Below are positions 35,143 to 42,441 of a stretch of DNA of 42,441 nt, piece by piece. The stretch lies in contig CAJUOU010000008.1 in NCBI GenBank assembly GCA_910588545.1, positions 1 through 42,441 on the forward strand, in the 5' to 3' direction. Below the pieces are notes generated by a model. The model did no database searches, had not been told where the DNA came from, and saw only the letters and a program-made list of their open reading frames with translations. The number at the start of each line of letters is the position of its first letter. Within the stretch, counting starts at the first letter, position 1. This DNA is from an uncultured Christensenellaceae bacterium. Lineage in GTDB: Bacteria; Bacillota; Clostridia; Christensenellales; UBA3700. The position numbers and the translations under genes are program-made.

Positions 35143-35427
35143 TTACTTTTTAATAATCATACATCTTTTAGCATCGTCCATGATTTGAACTTGTCTGTTT
35201 AGCAAAGCGGGAACATTCTCGTCTGCCTCAAAGTTCATAAGCACATAGTAGCCCTCAGTTGAATAATCGCTTAGAGTATAAGCAAATTTCTTAATACCCC
35301 ATTTGTCAATATTTTCAACTGTGCCACCATTGCCTGTAACAATGCTCTCTAATTTATCAATAACAGCTTGTTTTGCATCGTCGCTTGCATTAGCATTGAT
35401 AATGTAAAGAATTTCGTATTTAGACAT
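35143..35427 (-). CDS. rpsF: 30S ribosomal protein bS6
   Basis: 94 residues from ATG 35427 (GGAGG upstream), the usual size; the longer frame to 35493 reads through the leader. MSKYEILYIINANA, then KLESIVTGNGGTVENIDKWGIKKFAYTL (in parts: GGTVENIDKWGIKKFAY) and YYVLMNFEA are typical of S6. First gene of the operon. The leader contains two small hairpins (GAGC/GCTC and ACTCTC/GAGAGT); I do not see the CCG bulge expected of the known S6:S18 autoregulatory motif. Confidence 0.95.
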   Translation of the reverse strand: MSKYEILYIINANASDDAKQAVIDKLESIVTGNGGTVENIDKWGIKKFAYTLSDYSTEGYYVLMNFEADENVPALLNRQVQIMDDAKRCMIIKK

Positions 35428-35497
35428 ATAGCACCTCCTTATGGTCTTTGACTCTCTTAAACGAGAGTAAGGATTGAGCATAAGCTCAAACAAATGT

Positions 35498-35526
35498 ATT
35501 ATAACAAAATAAATTTTTTTTGTAAA
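35498..35526 (-). promoter_or_regulatory. Promoter of the rpsF operon
   Basis: On the minus strand: TTTACA (35521-35526), 17 bp, TATAAT (35498-35503), leaving a leader of about 65 nt. Confidence 0.75.
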
Positions 35527-35540
35527 GCAAATTATCTTAA

Positions 35541-35948
35541 TTAATCGAAATTTATATCAATATCGTTCCTGTAACCGTTCATACTTACTACGGCTATCAA
35601 CCTATTTTCTCCGTCGACAACTTCGATATTGTAATTGCAAGTATGTTTTGTATAACTTACCAATTTTGCAGTAGCAACAAGTTTCCTATCTTTTGCAGGC
35701 CTAAAATAAGTTACCGACGCATCAAGTGTAACCGATAATTTTCCTCCCAAATTACTAGCAACAGCAAAAGTGAAATCCGCTAACGAATAAATAGTTCCCC
35801 CATGCACTCCGCCTTTTGCATTCAAAAAATCATCGCTTACCGTCATAGTGCAAACAGCCTTTTCAAAACTTGCAGAAACTATTTGTATCCCCATGGTTAC
35901 GGCAAGAGTGTCATCTTTAAAAAAGTTTTTTAATTTTTCCATATTCAT
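35541..35948 (-). CDS. Hotdog-fold thioesterase (PaaI type)
   Basis: 135 residues from ATG 35948, which has an AGG site 7 bp upstream (TTG 35972 and ATG 35942 are alternatives). Hotdog marks: NAKGGVHGGTIYSLADFTFAVASN (parts: GGVHGGTIYSLAD, the catalytic region) and VTYFRPAKDRKLVATAKLV. Such enzymes hydrolyse acyl-CoA thioesters; the acyl group is unknown. It starts about 20 bp after the gene at 35969-37075 and probably shares its message. Confidence 0.82.
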   Translation of the reverse strand: MNMEKLKNFFKDDTLAVTMGIQIVSASFEKAVCTMTVSDDFLNAKGGVHGGTIYSLADFTFAVASNLGGKLSVTLDASVTYFRPAKDRKLVATAKLVSYTKHTCNYNIEVVDGENRLIAVVSMNGYRNDIDINFD

Positions 35949-35968
35949 AATATTACCTATAAAATTTA

Positions 35969-37075
35969 TCAATAATTTATATATATGTTATCTTTCAATC
36001 TCGAAAGTTCTTCACTTTCCCCAAAACTAGTGGTTAGTTCCTCAAAAATCTTTTCGATTAGGTCAGAGTTCAATCCTATTTCATTCAATTTTTTTGGAAT
36101 ATCTTTATCTGCAAAATATTTGTTCAATTTACCCTCTATCATTTTATAAAAATTGTCTTTCCACAAATTTACATCTTCGGATAACTCTATCCCATAAGTC
36201 AAATCCAACTTTTTAATATCGTTAACGTCTAGTTTATCGATAAAATGTCGTACACAATTTTTTACAGTAAGCAACATTACTAAAGAATAAACTTGTCCTG
36301 TATAGTAACATACACTCATAACAAACTCGTTAAGAAGATTGTTTTGCAAAGCTAAAAAACTTGCTCCCGCATACATTTGTACCAAAAACAAATCACTTAG
36401 CGTTGCATTGATTTTTTCTGCAATACCAACTGCCGAAATCGCAGTCAATTTATCTTGTTCATCACTACCAAAAGAAATTGCTGCAAGTGCAACTATCAAT
36501 GCCGAAAGTTCCATACCCAATTTTGCTATGTTACTTACTTTATCCAAAACCTTATCATCCAGCATAACTGTCATAGGTTTTACAAAATCTTTATTCAATC
36601 GGTAAATATTTTTTGTCACACTGTCTTCAACCTCAAAATATCCTGTCAATAAATTTTGATGATTACCTGCAGATACGGCAATACAAATCAATTTAATATC
36701 GGGGATATTGTTTCCATTTTGTTCGCAACAAACGCTATCTACAAAATTATCCCGATTTCTCATTATTACATATTTTACAGCTTTTGCCAAATTATGAGCG
36801 GAGTGTGTACCTATGCTCACAATCAAATCAGTTTGTCTTTCTTTTGCAATTTTAACAACCTTATCAACAGTTTGCACTTGAGTACAATCGCAAGCTTTTA
36901 ATTTAAAATAGGTTACCTTATCATTTTTACCAAATGCTTTTTTTACTTTGCTTTTTGCACCGCAAACACACCCGGTCAAATCACTTATAACCAAAATGCT
37001 TTTAAACTCATTCAATAAGCGTTGTAAATTGCTGTTGTTTATACAGTCTTTCCCTGTAATAATACTGCTTATCAT
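35969..37075 (-). CDS. Degenerate iron-containing alcohol dehydrogenase homologue
   Basis: 368 residues, the family length. The fold can be followed: SILVISD for the first strand, TDLIVSIGTHSAHNLAKAVKYV where active enzymes have a GGGS.xD.AKA motif, then MTVMLDD and GMELSALIVALAA where they have the metal-binding GMDALTHA region. Thus the glycine-rich loop and at least two usual metal ligands (D to E, H to L) are changed. It is probably not an ordinary alcohol dehydrogenase. It might be a glycerol-1-phosphate-dehydrogenase-like or regulatory protein; function unknown. A consensus promoter lies upstream and a thioesterase gene downstream. Confidence 0.6.
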   Translation of the reverse strand: MISSIITGKDCINNSNLQRLLNEFKSILVISDLTGCVCGAKSKVKKAFGKNDKVTYFKLKACDCTQVQTVDKVVKIAKERQTDLIVSIGTHSAHNLAKAVKYVIMRNRDNFVDSVCCEQNGNNIPDIKLICIAVSAGNHQNLLTGYFEVEDSVTKNIYRLNKDFVKPMTVMLDDKVLDKVSNIAKLGMELSALIVALAAISFGSDEQDKLTAISAVGIAEKINATLSDLFLVQMYAGASFLALQNNLLNEFVMSVCYYTGQVYSLVMLLTVKNCVRHFIDKLDVNDIKKLDLTYGIELSEDVNLWKDNFYKMIEGKLNKYFADKDIPKKLNEIGLNSDLIEKIFEELTTSFGESEELSRLKDNIYINY

Positions 37076-37112
37076 ACACTACCCCTGCTAACGATACTAA
37101 ATCATTTATTGT

Positions 37113-37142
37113 ATTATACCCCAAATATCTTTGGTTTGTCAA
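37113..37142 (-). promoter_or_regulatory. Promoter of the 35541-37075 operon
   Basis: On the minus strand: TTGACA (37137-37142), 18 bp, TATAAT (37113-37118). The following gap to 37420 holds only AT-rich DNA and the hairpin at 37344-37367. Confidence 0.75.
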
Positions 37143-37343
37143 TATTCTCCGCAAGCAACAAAACTTTTTATTAAATATGCACATTCAAATTATCAAATAA
37201 TTAAAAATACCCACGATTTTCGATTGTTTTTTAGCTTTTATAACAAATTTTTTATTTCCTAACGCAACTTATTTTCCGTTGTGTTTTAATACTTGCTGTC
37301 ATTTTAGCCATTACAGAACTACATGCAAAACTAAAACAAATCA

Positions 37344-37367
37344 CAGTTGCGATTGATACCGCAACTG
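37344..37367. terminator. Hairpin downstream of the ATPase gene, possible weak terminator
   Basis: An 8-bp perfect stem CAGTTGCG/CGCAACTG with an 8-nt loop, about 55 bp past the stop at 37421. The T-run on the minus strand is interrupted, so termination is uncertain. Confidence 0.4.
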
Positions 37368-37420
37368 CAACTTGATTTTAAAATTAAACATATTGTATCC
37401 GTGCTTTATTACAAATTGTT

Positions 37421-38440
37421 TTAATATTTACTAAACAAACTATCCAAGTATTTTTGTTTTTCCACCTCTAAAGCGGCAAAATCCATTGCAGGTAAATATG
37501 CCTTTTCAATTTCGGTATGAGCAACTCTCGAACGCTTGTAATAGTCTCCCGCCCTTTTTAAATTGTAGTTTATGCAATGCCTGTGTTCAAGCAATAAAGG
37601 TATATCATTTTGGACTCTGCTCATATTAAAGCAGCTATCTGTATCAAATCCCTCGCCGTTATCGCTACAAACCAAAAATACATTTTTAAGGCCTATTGCA
37701 AACACTTTTGTAGGGTCTAAAATAGTATAATAGCACTCGTATCTCACTTTTTTCTTGTCCAATCTCGAACAGATATAATCAAGAATGGAGTATTTTGCCA
37801 AACTACATCTACCGCATATATTAACAACTTGTCGGTCTCCCACATACTCTTTTACGATATTATGATAACCATCCCCTGCAATGTAATCGGCAAAAGCCTT
37901 TATTTTGCTGTCGCTGCAAGTCAAGTCCAAACTTTCGAATATTTGTTTTGCCAAACTATTAAAAGCATCCTCGTCAAAATACGCATAATATAAATTATCT
38001 ATATTACGATATTGATTTTTAACACACTTCAATTCGTTATACATACATTTGTATGCCTGTTTTTTAGTTTCCAACAGCTCTTTTAAAATTCCTGTTTTAG
38101 GTGACAAAACTTCGGGGTTTAAATATTTACCAATATCAAAAATATCCCCGCTAATACCATATAGCTCAGGCTCAAAAACATGAGGGCTTGTTGCATCCAA
38201 CATAACCAAATTAAGTCCTAAAACCTTCACTGCATCCAAACTGTTTATATCGCTACTGCAAGGTACTTTTATTGTTTCATACCCCAAGTCTTCCGCTCTT
38301 TTTGCAAATTCTCTTATAAATGTGCTTTTACCGACACCGCTACCGCCTTTCAAATATGTAGTCCGACTGCCTTTTATAAAATCACCGAATAAATTAACAA
38401 AACCATCTGCCGTATTGCCGGCAACTAGTAATCTTTCCAT
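37421..38440 (-). CDS. P-loop ATPase of unknown role, divergent from dpaAB
   Basis: 339 residues from ATG 38440 (GAGGAGG upstream). Walker A is YLKGGSGVGKSTFIREFA. A second, weaker half near VVNICGRCSLAKYSILDYI may reflect the internal duplication seen in a family of uncharacterised ATPases from Bacillus and Clostridium that it resembles. No helicase or transporter marks are seen. It diverges from dpaAB with only about 90 bp between starts, and a sigma-K/E-like promoter may face it, so a sporulation link is possible but unproven. Confidence 0.6.
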   Translation of the reverse strand: MERLLVAGNTADGFVNLFGDFIKGSRTTYLKGGSGVGKSTFIREFAKRAEDLGYETIKVPCSSDINSLDAVKVLGLNLVMLDATSPHVFEPELYGISGDIFDIGKYLNPEVLSPKTGILKELLETKKQAYKCMYNELKCVKNQYRNIDNLYYAYFDEDAFNSLAKQIFESLDLTCSDSKIKAFADYIAGDGYHNIVKEYVGDRQVVNICGRCSLAKYSILDYICSRLDKKKVRYECYYTILDPTKVFAIGLKNVFLVCSDNGEGFDTDSCFNMSRVQNDIPLLLEHRHCINYNLKRAGDYYKRSRVAHTEIEKAYLPAMDFAALEVEKQKYLDSLFSKY

Positions 38441-38472
38441 ATTTTCATCCTCCTCTACACTATATGAATTTG

Positions 38473-38502
38473 ACACACGAATTGTACATTATTCATAGTA
38501 TG
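38473..38502 (+). promoter_or_regulatory. Sigma-K-like promoter of dpaAB
   Basis: AC (38475-38476), 17 bp, CATA with NNNT (38494-38501) resembles the B. subtilis sigma-K pattern AC-16/17-CATANNNTA. On the opposite strand a similar AC-17-CATA (38463-38485) faces the ATPase gene, but its start would fall close to the ribosome binding site. No TTGACA/TATAAT pair is clear here. In B. subtilis dipicolinate synthase is controlled by sigma-K. Confidence 0.4.
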
Positions 38503-38527
38503 TAGAAACAAGCAATAGGAGAATTAT

Positions 38528-39286
38528 ATGAAAACGCCAACCTTTGTAATTGATACTAGTGATACAAGAATGTTTTATACAATGCGATATCTTCAAAATA
38601 AAAAATACAAAGTCTGCTCTATCGCAAACAACACGGAAAGTGGCGGTGCTTATTATTGCTACGGACCGCAAAAACGATTTACCAATGACGAACTTATGAA
38701 TATCCCCGAAAAAAGCGACCTTTTTTGCGGAAATTTAAACGATATGCAAAAGAAGATTTTAGATGCTAAGAATATCGTCCACCACAACTTGCTAAAAGAC
38801 GAAATTTTTGCTATGGACAATGCACTGTTGACTGCTGAGGGTGCTTTGATGCTTATAATTCGCGGAACAAACACGTCAATATTCAAACAAAAAATTGCCA
38901 TTTTAGGATATGGCAGAGTCGGCAAAGCAACTGCTTCACTTTTAAAAGGCATTGATTTGGATTTTAATATTTTTACCGACGACTATACCGAATGTTCTAT
39001 GGCAAGACTGCTTGGAAAGGAAATATACAATCTTTCCGAAAGTTTGAACGAATATGACGTGATTATAAACACTATTCCTGCAAAAATACTCCCTTTATCC
39101 AAGTTGAAAGACGCAAAAAAATCTTGTTACATACTTGATTTGGCATCGTATTCAGGCGTAGAAATGTGCGACATAAATTCCTTAGGGCTATCATACGATA
39201 ACGCTTTGGGTATTCCGGGCAAATACTCGCCTAAAACAGCGGGAGAAATACTCGCAGAATCAATTTTAAGAAATTTGGAGGTGTAA
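38528..39286 (+). CDS. dpaA: Dipicolinate synthase subunit A
   Basis: 252 residues, slightly short of the ~297 of B. subtilis SpoVFA. Seen: an NAD(P)-binding loop KIAILGYGRVGKATASLL, then DVIINTIPAKILP and LDLASYSGV, and ALGIPGKYSPKTAGEILAE, all typical of DpaA. With DpaB it makes dipicolinic acid for the spore core in the mother cell. RBS AGGAG. It is separated from dpaB by 1 bp. Confidence 0.9.
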   Translation: MKTPTFVIDTSDTRMFYTMRYLQNKKYKVCSIANNTESGGAYYCYGPQKRFTNDELMNIPEKSDLFCGNLNDMQKKILDAKNIVHHNLLKDEIFAMDNALLTAEGALMLIIRGTNTSIFKQKIAILGYGRVGKATASLLKGIDLDFNIFTDDYTECSMARLLGKEIYNLSESLNEYDVIINTIPAKILPLSKLKDAKKSCYILDLASYSGVEMCDINSLGLSYDNALGIPGKYSPKTAGEILAESILRNLEV

Positions 39287-39287
39287 A

Positions 39288-39851
39288 ATGCTTATAGGTT
39301 TTTGCTTTTGCGGGTCTTTTTGCACCCTTTCAAAAAGCTTGCAAGTACTACAGCAATTAGTTGATAAAGGTCATACAATAATACCTATTTTTAGTTATAA
39401 TGTTCGTGATTTGGACACAAGATTTTGGGCTGCAAAAGAGTTCAGAGAAAAAGTGGAAGAAATAACAGGTGCAAAAGTTGTGGACAGCATAGTCGGTGCG
39501 GAGCCGCTCGGTCCTGTCGTAAAATGCGATATAATGTGTGTTTGTCCTTGCACTTCCAACACTCTATCAAAATTGCGTTACGGCATAACGGATACGCCTG
39601 TAACTATGGCAGTAAAAGCTCATTTAAGGATAGAACGACCTGTGGTTATTGCTCTTTGCTCCAACGATGCTTTAGGTGCAAGTGCAGAGGTTATTGGAGA
39701 AATGCGAAACAGAAAACACTTTTTCTTTGCACCGCTTTATCAAGACGATACTGTAAGAAAGCCACGCTCATTAGTGACAAATATGGACTATGTTGTGGAT
39801 ACGATAGAGTGCGCTGCCAAAGGTATACAGTTTCAACCAATGCATTTATAA
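39288..39851 (+). CDS. dpaB: Dipicolinate synthase subunit B (flavoprotein)
   Basis: 187 residues, normal for SpoVFB/DpaB. Flavoprotein-fold start MLIGFCFCGSFCTL, then DIMCVCPCTSNTLSKLRYGITDTPVTMA (parts: CPCTSNTLSKL, GITDTPVTMA). It completes the DPA synthase with DpaA. The gene set shows that the organism probably forms spores. The usual asd-dapG-dapA genes do not follow; a truncated frame and a dockerin cassette do. Confidence 0.92.
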   Translation: MLIGFCFCGSFCTLSKSLQVLQQLVDKGHTIIPIFSYNVRDLDTRFWAAKEFREKVEEITGAKVVDSIVGAEPLGPVVKCDIMCVCPCTSNTLSKLRYGITDTPVTMAVKAHLRIERPVVIALCSNDALGASAEVIGEMRNRKHFFFAPLYQDDTVRKPRSLVTNMDYVVDTIECAAKGIQFQPMHL

Positions 39852-39915
39852 GATATATTATTACATACGGCAAAAGTTACCCGCATTGACGATTTGTTAA
39901 TGTGGGAGGTATAAA

Positions 39916-39996
39916 TTGAAAACAAATATTTATCAATTACATATTAAAATCGTTAAATTACCCACGATTTTCGCAAGGTTATTTATTGCAAAATAA
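39916..39996 (+). pseudogene. Truncated small frame after dpaB, possibly cut by the dockerin cassette
   Basis: A 26-codon frame starting TTG at 39916, with GGGAGG 6 bp upstream: LKTNIYQLHIKIV, then residues encoded by the shared 3' flank of the dockerin cassettes. It may be a gene start cut off by arrival of that cassette, a real short peptide or chance. No family recognised. Confidence 0.3.
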
Positions 39997-39997
39997 C

Positions 39998-40027
39998 AAA
40001 ACAAGGCCATAAGTTTGGCCTTGTTTT
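39998..40027 (-). terminator. Terminator of the third dockerin gene
   Basis: A 12-bp stem (AAAACAAGGCCA with TGGCCTTGTTTT) and 6-nt loop, paralogous to 30911-30934 and sharing its flank. Both orientations have T-runs, so it can also stop dpaAB transcripts. Confidence 0.82.
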
Positions 40028-40051
40028 GTTTGTATTGATTATGTTTTTTTA

Positions 40052-42436
40052 TCAAAAGAATAAGTCCATTGTAAGCAATTTATCCACAACATTTCTTACT
40101 ATTTCCGCATCCGCACTTGTCACATTGCCTTTGTTTATTACCATACTTGCCAGCTTCTTTTCCTCGCTTAAGCCTTCGTATAACGCGTTGTCACTTGCTA
40201 TTTGTCTTAGGTATGTAACATCGCTTGCGCTTATCCTACCATCTCCGTTTACGTCGCCTAATACAGATAGATATATTGTCTCTATTATTACTCCACTATC
40301 TGTATATGTTTCTATCTTCCAGCCTGTTCCTACGGCAAACTCTCGTCCATTGTCATAGTAACTTGCATTTATCCCTGCTACACTATTGCCTTTATCATAT
40401 ACTAGCTGATTTTTATTATTATATATTTTTATGTGGTTTCTACTAAAGTTTATGTTTCCTATTAATGTGTTAATTGAAGTATTTACCCCTATATTCCCAA
40501 GTATTAATTTACCATTGTTTACTATCATGCTTTTTTCATAGTCATTTACTGCATGTGTTAAATTATTTTCCTTATAGTTTTGTCTTTTTCCATTTTCTAT
40601 ATATACAAAATCATAAACATTGCTCTCTATAGTCTTTTCAAAAGATACTTCGTTACCGTTTAGTGTTGCAATCTTTATTCCATCATTACTAAAGAAAAAC
40701 TTACTTGGATTATTTCCACTATTATTTGCACCATAATCTGTAGTAAAAGTTCCTGTTCCATAATCGTCTGCCAATTTTATTCCTATATGTGACGCACCCA
40801 TATTGTTTGACATATCTTCTGTAACTGTTATTTTTTGCCCTTGCTCAAGTCTTAAATCCGATGGAACTCCGTGTGCGATATTGTCATATATTTGCATACC
40901 GCTTCCTATTTTTATTACTGCACTATCTGAAGTATCACTAACTCCACCACCATTGCCTTCACAATAATTTCCACTGATTACACCTTTATTTAAAGTAACA
41001 TTATTAGTACCGGTATTACAAATTAACAATCCACCGCCATTAACTTGCTTGTCCCAAGGGCTAAGCACTTTGTTGTTTATAATTTCGCCACCATTCATAG
41101 TCATTGATGAGTTATGCCCAATAAGCACTCCTCCACCACCGGTGTTTTCATTATTATGATACTCTACGACATTATTAGCGATTGTTCCACCATCCATAAC
41201 AAGTTCAGAACCCCAATATACCCCTACTGCTCCTCCGTTTTCAAGCGCATGATTATTGATTATTTTACCATCTTTTAAATTACCTTTTGCTCCATAATAC
41301 ATCATCAAACCAGCACCAAAATATGACTTATTATAAGAAATTTCACCACCATACATATTAAAAGTCGCTTGGACATTTGTACCATTATAATCATAATTTA
41401 TAATATAAATTCCGCCTGCGTGAGAGCGAGCTGTATTGTTAGTTATTAATCCACCATAAATATTAATTTCACCACCGACCATATGAATTGTAGCTCCATT
41501 ACCGTTACAATAATTGTTCGCTATTATTATGTCATTGATTTGCACATTTGTTCTTTCTGCATTGATTGCACCACCATCGTTCAATGCATTATTACCTAAT
41601 ATAATGCCGCCATTTAATATAATATTTGATTCTACGCCTGTACTATAAATTGCACCACCACGTTTATTTGCATCATTTGCAATAATAATTCCACCATTCA
41701 TTGTGATAGTACTGTCTGATTGGTCGGTATACACAGCTCCACCATGCGCATTTGACTTATTGCCCAATATCATTCCACCATTGATTTCTACGGAAGCATT
41801 AGCTTTTATAAGCCAAATACAGCCACCTGCATTAGTAGTCCAACCTCCTGTCAACTTGCCTATTGGTAAGCCTGTTAAATAATTTATTATTGCTTCTGTG
41901 GACATATTTCTAACTACATTATAATACTTTACTATATCCTCATTAGTAAAACTACTATCCATTATTGTCAAATTACCTGCTACAGCAAAAATTTGTCCGG
42001 AAGTACTTACTTGAGTTTTGTTTCTGTTTATTGTTTTACCATTTAAATCAATAGTAACATCCATTCCTTCAGGAATTAAAATATCATTTCTATAAAAAGA
42101 AACATCAGAACTTCCAAAAGATGTTTGAACACCATCTGCAGTTATAGCGGCCGTCCAATTATTCATCAATTTAACATAAACTTTGTTATTTCCTTTTTTA
42201 GCATTTTGTATTATTGTATCCCAATTAGTAGCCATAGCTGCACAAGTAGCGCCACTTAATTCTTGAAACACAGGAGTTTCTTTGCTACTGCTGTCTACCA
42301 TTGCGCTTTGATTCTCTCCTTTTTCAAAGCCATTATTATTAGCAGTGTTTGCAGCAACTACACAACCAATCATTATTAGACATGATATTACTAGTACAAA
42401 AAATACTATCCCAACTCTTTTAATAATCTTTGCCAT
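40052..42436 (-). CDS. Surface protein with parallel beta-helix and C-terminal dockerin (window edge)
   Basis: 794 residues, complete coding sequence; the start at 42436 is 5 bp from the window end, so its ribosome binding site and any promoter element are outside. Signal peptide MAKIIKRVGIVFFVLVISC. The body is a long run of NGG, GGAI and NN repeats (roughly 190-560), such as GGAVYTDQSDSTITMNGGI (19 residues), typical of a right-handed beta-helix. No MBG repeat is seen. A pre-dockerin module (AVGTGWKIE) and dockerin (DVNGDGRISASD) end it. The dockerin DNA is nearly identical to that of the 30951-33911 gene. Confidence 0.85.
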   Translation of the reverse strand: MAKIIKRVGIVFFVLVISCLIMIGCVVAANTANNNGFEKGENQSAMVDSSSKETPVFQELSGATCAAMATNWDTIIQNAKKGNNKVYVKLMNNWTAAITADGVQTSFGSSDVSFYRNDILIPEGMDVTIDLNGKTINRNKTQVSTSGQIFAVAGNLTIMDSSFTNEDIVKYYNVVRNMSTEAIINYLTGLPIGKLTGGWTTNAGGCIWLIKANASVEINGGMILGNKSNAHGGAVYTDQSDSTITMNGGIIIANDANKRGGAIYSTGVESNIILNGGIILGNNALNDGGAINAERTNVQINDIIIANNYCNGNGATIHMVGGEINIYGGLITNNTARSHAGGIYIINYDYNGTNVQATFNMYGGEISYNKSYFGAGLMMYYGAKGNLKDGKIINNHALENGGAVGVYWGSELVMDGGTIANNVVEYHNNENTGGGGVLIGHNSSMTMNGGEIINNKVLSPWDKQVNGGGLLICNTGTNNVTLNKGVISGNYCEGNGGGVSDTSDSAVIKIGSGMQIYDNIAHGVPSDLRLEQGQKITVTEDMSNNMGASHIGIKLADDYGTGTFTTDYGANNSGNNPSKFFFSNDGIKIATLNGNEVSFEKTIESNVYDFVYIENGKRQNYKENNLTHAVNDYEKSMIVNNGKLILGNIGVNTSINTLIGNINFSRNHIKIYNNKNQLVYDKGNSVAGINASYYDNGREFAVGTGWKIETYTDSGVIIETIYLSVLGDVNGDGRISASDVTYLRQIASDNALYEGLSEEKKLASMVINKGNVTSADAEIVRNVVDKLLTMDLFF

Positions 42437-42441
42437 AATAA

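Noticed and set aside
35428..35493. S6:S18 autoregulatory leader of rpsF
   Set aside because: The leader has hairpins but I cannot find the CCG bulge typical of that motif.
1..42441. A circular element, because the left end supplies the upstream region that the gene at the right end lacks
   Set aside because: The same junction occurs at least four times, so the match is explained by the repeat. The window holds core chromosomal genes, and the ends overlap by only three bases.
1..42441. CRISPR arrays, tRNA or rRNA genes, transposase or integrase genes
   Set aside because: I found no regular short repeats with spacers, no convincing cloverleaf and no recombinase-like protein in any frame given.

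Overview
The window is low-GC DNA with short Gram-positive-style intergenic spacers, strong GGAGG ribosome binding sites and many TTGACA/TATAAT promoters. Gene content points to a spore-forming Firmicute of the clostridial type: dipicolinate synthase dpaAB, the yaaO-tmk-holB-ricT-yabB cluster, RNase J, TrhP/TrmR tRNA modification and an rpsF-ssb-rpsR operon. It carries core chromosomal genes, so it is not a plasmid or phage. The exact species cannot be told from the sequence alone.

Layout. 1-3722: a dockerin/beta-helix surface protein gene flanked by two copies of an unusual upstream element. 3916-9715: a 1545-residue InlB-repeat surface protein and two paralogous lipoproteins, with gene fossils between and beyond them. 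10366-12439: an operon of an ECF-type sigma factor, a secreted C39-like cysteine peptidase and a single-pass membrane protein that may be an anti-sigma factor. 12866-13978: a broken GH31 glycosidase. 14079-21150: a long leftward housekeeping operon (rnj, trmR, trhP, a GT28-like glycosyltransferase, a Dabb protein, ppiB, asnS). 21412-25852: the rightward yaaO-tmk-holB-ricT-yabB operon. 26003-29198: nadABC. 29327-30594: a flavin reductase and TetR regulator. 30951-34252: a second dockerin protein with its upstream element. 34447-35427: rpsF-ssb-rpsR. 35541-37075: a hotdog thioesterase and a degenerate iron-alcohol-dehydrogenase homologue. 37421-39851: a P-loop ATPase diverging from dpaAB. 40052-42436: a third dockerin protein running to the window edge.

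Most interesting signal. Upstream of the dockerin genes lies an element present three times (21-197, 3399-3575, 33933-34109). Two 28-bp inverted repeats flank a spacer of exactly 121 bp in every copy, although one spacer has diverged almost completely. The spacer holds one near-consensus promoter pointing away from the surface gene. It points into a ~180-nt region whose sequence and hairpins are conserved better than the spacer and which ends in an intrinsic terminator. The geometry fits an invertible (phase-variable) promoter. Flipping would put the promoter just upstream of the surface gene's ribosome binding site. In the assembled orientation it would instead transcribe a short structured RNA. 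A simpler alternative is a pair of divergent promoters with symmetrical operators. No recombinase gene is in the window.

The dockerin paralogues share nearly identical ends (signal peptide, C-terminal dockerin and, for two of them, terminators) and differ in the middle, so they look like dispersed cassettes. Both window ends fall inside this repeat family, which suggests the sequence is a contig broken at repeats.
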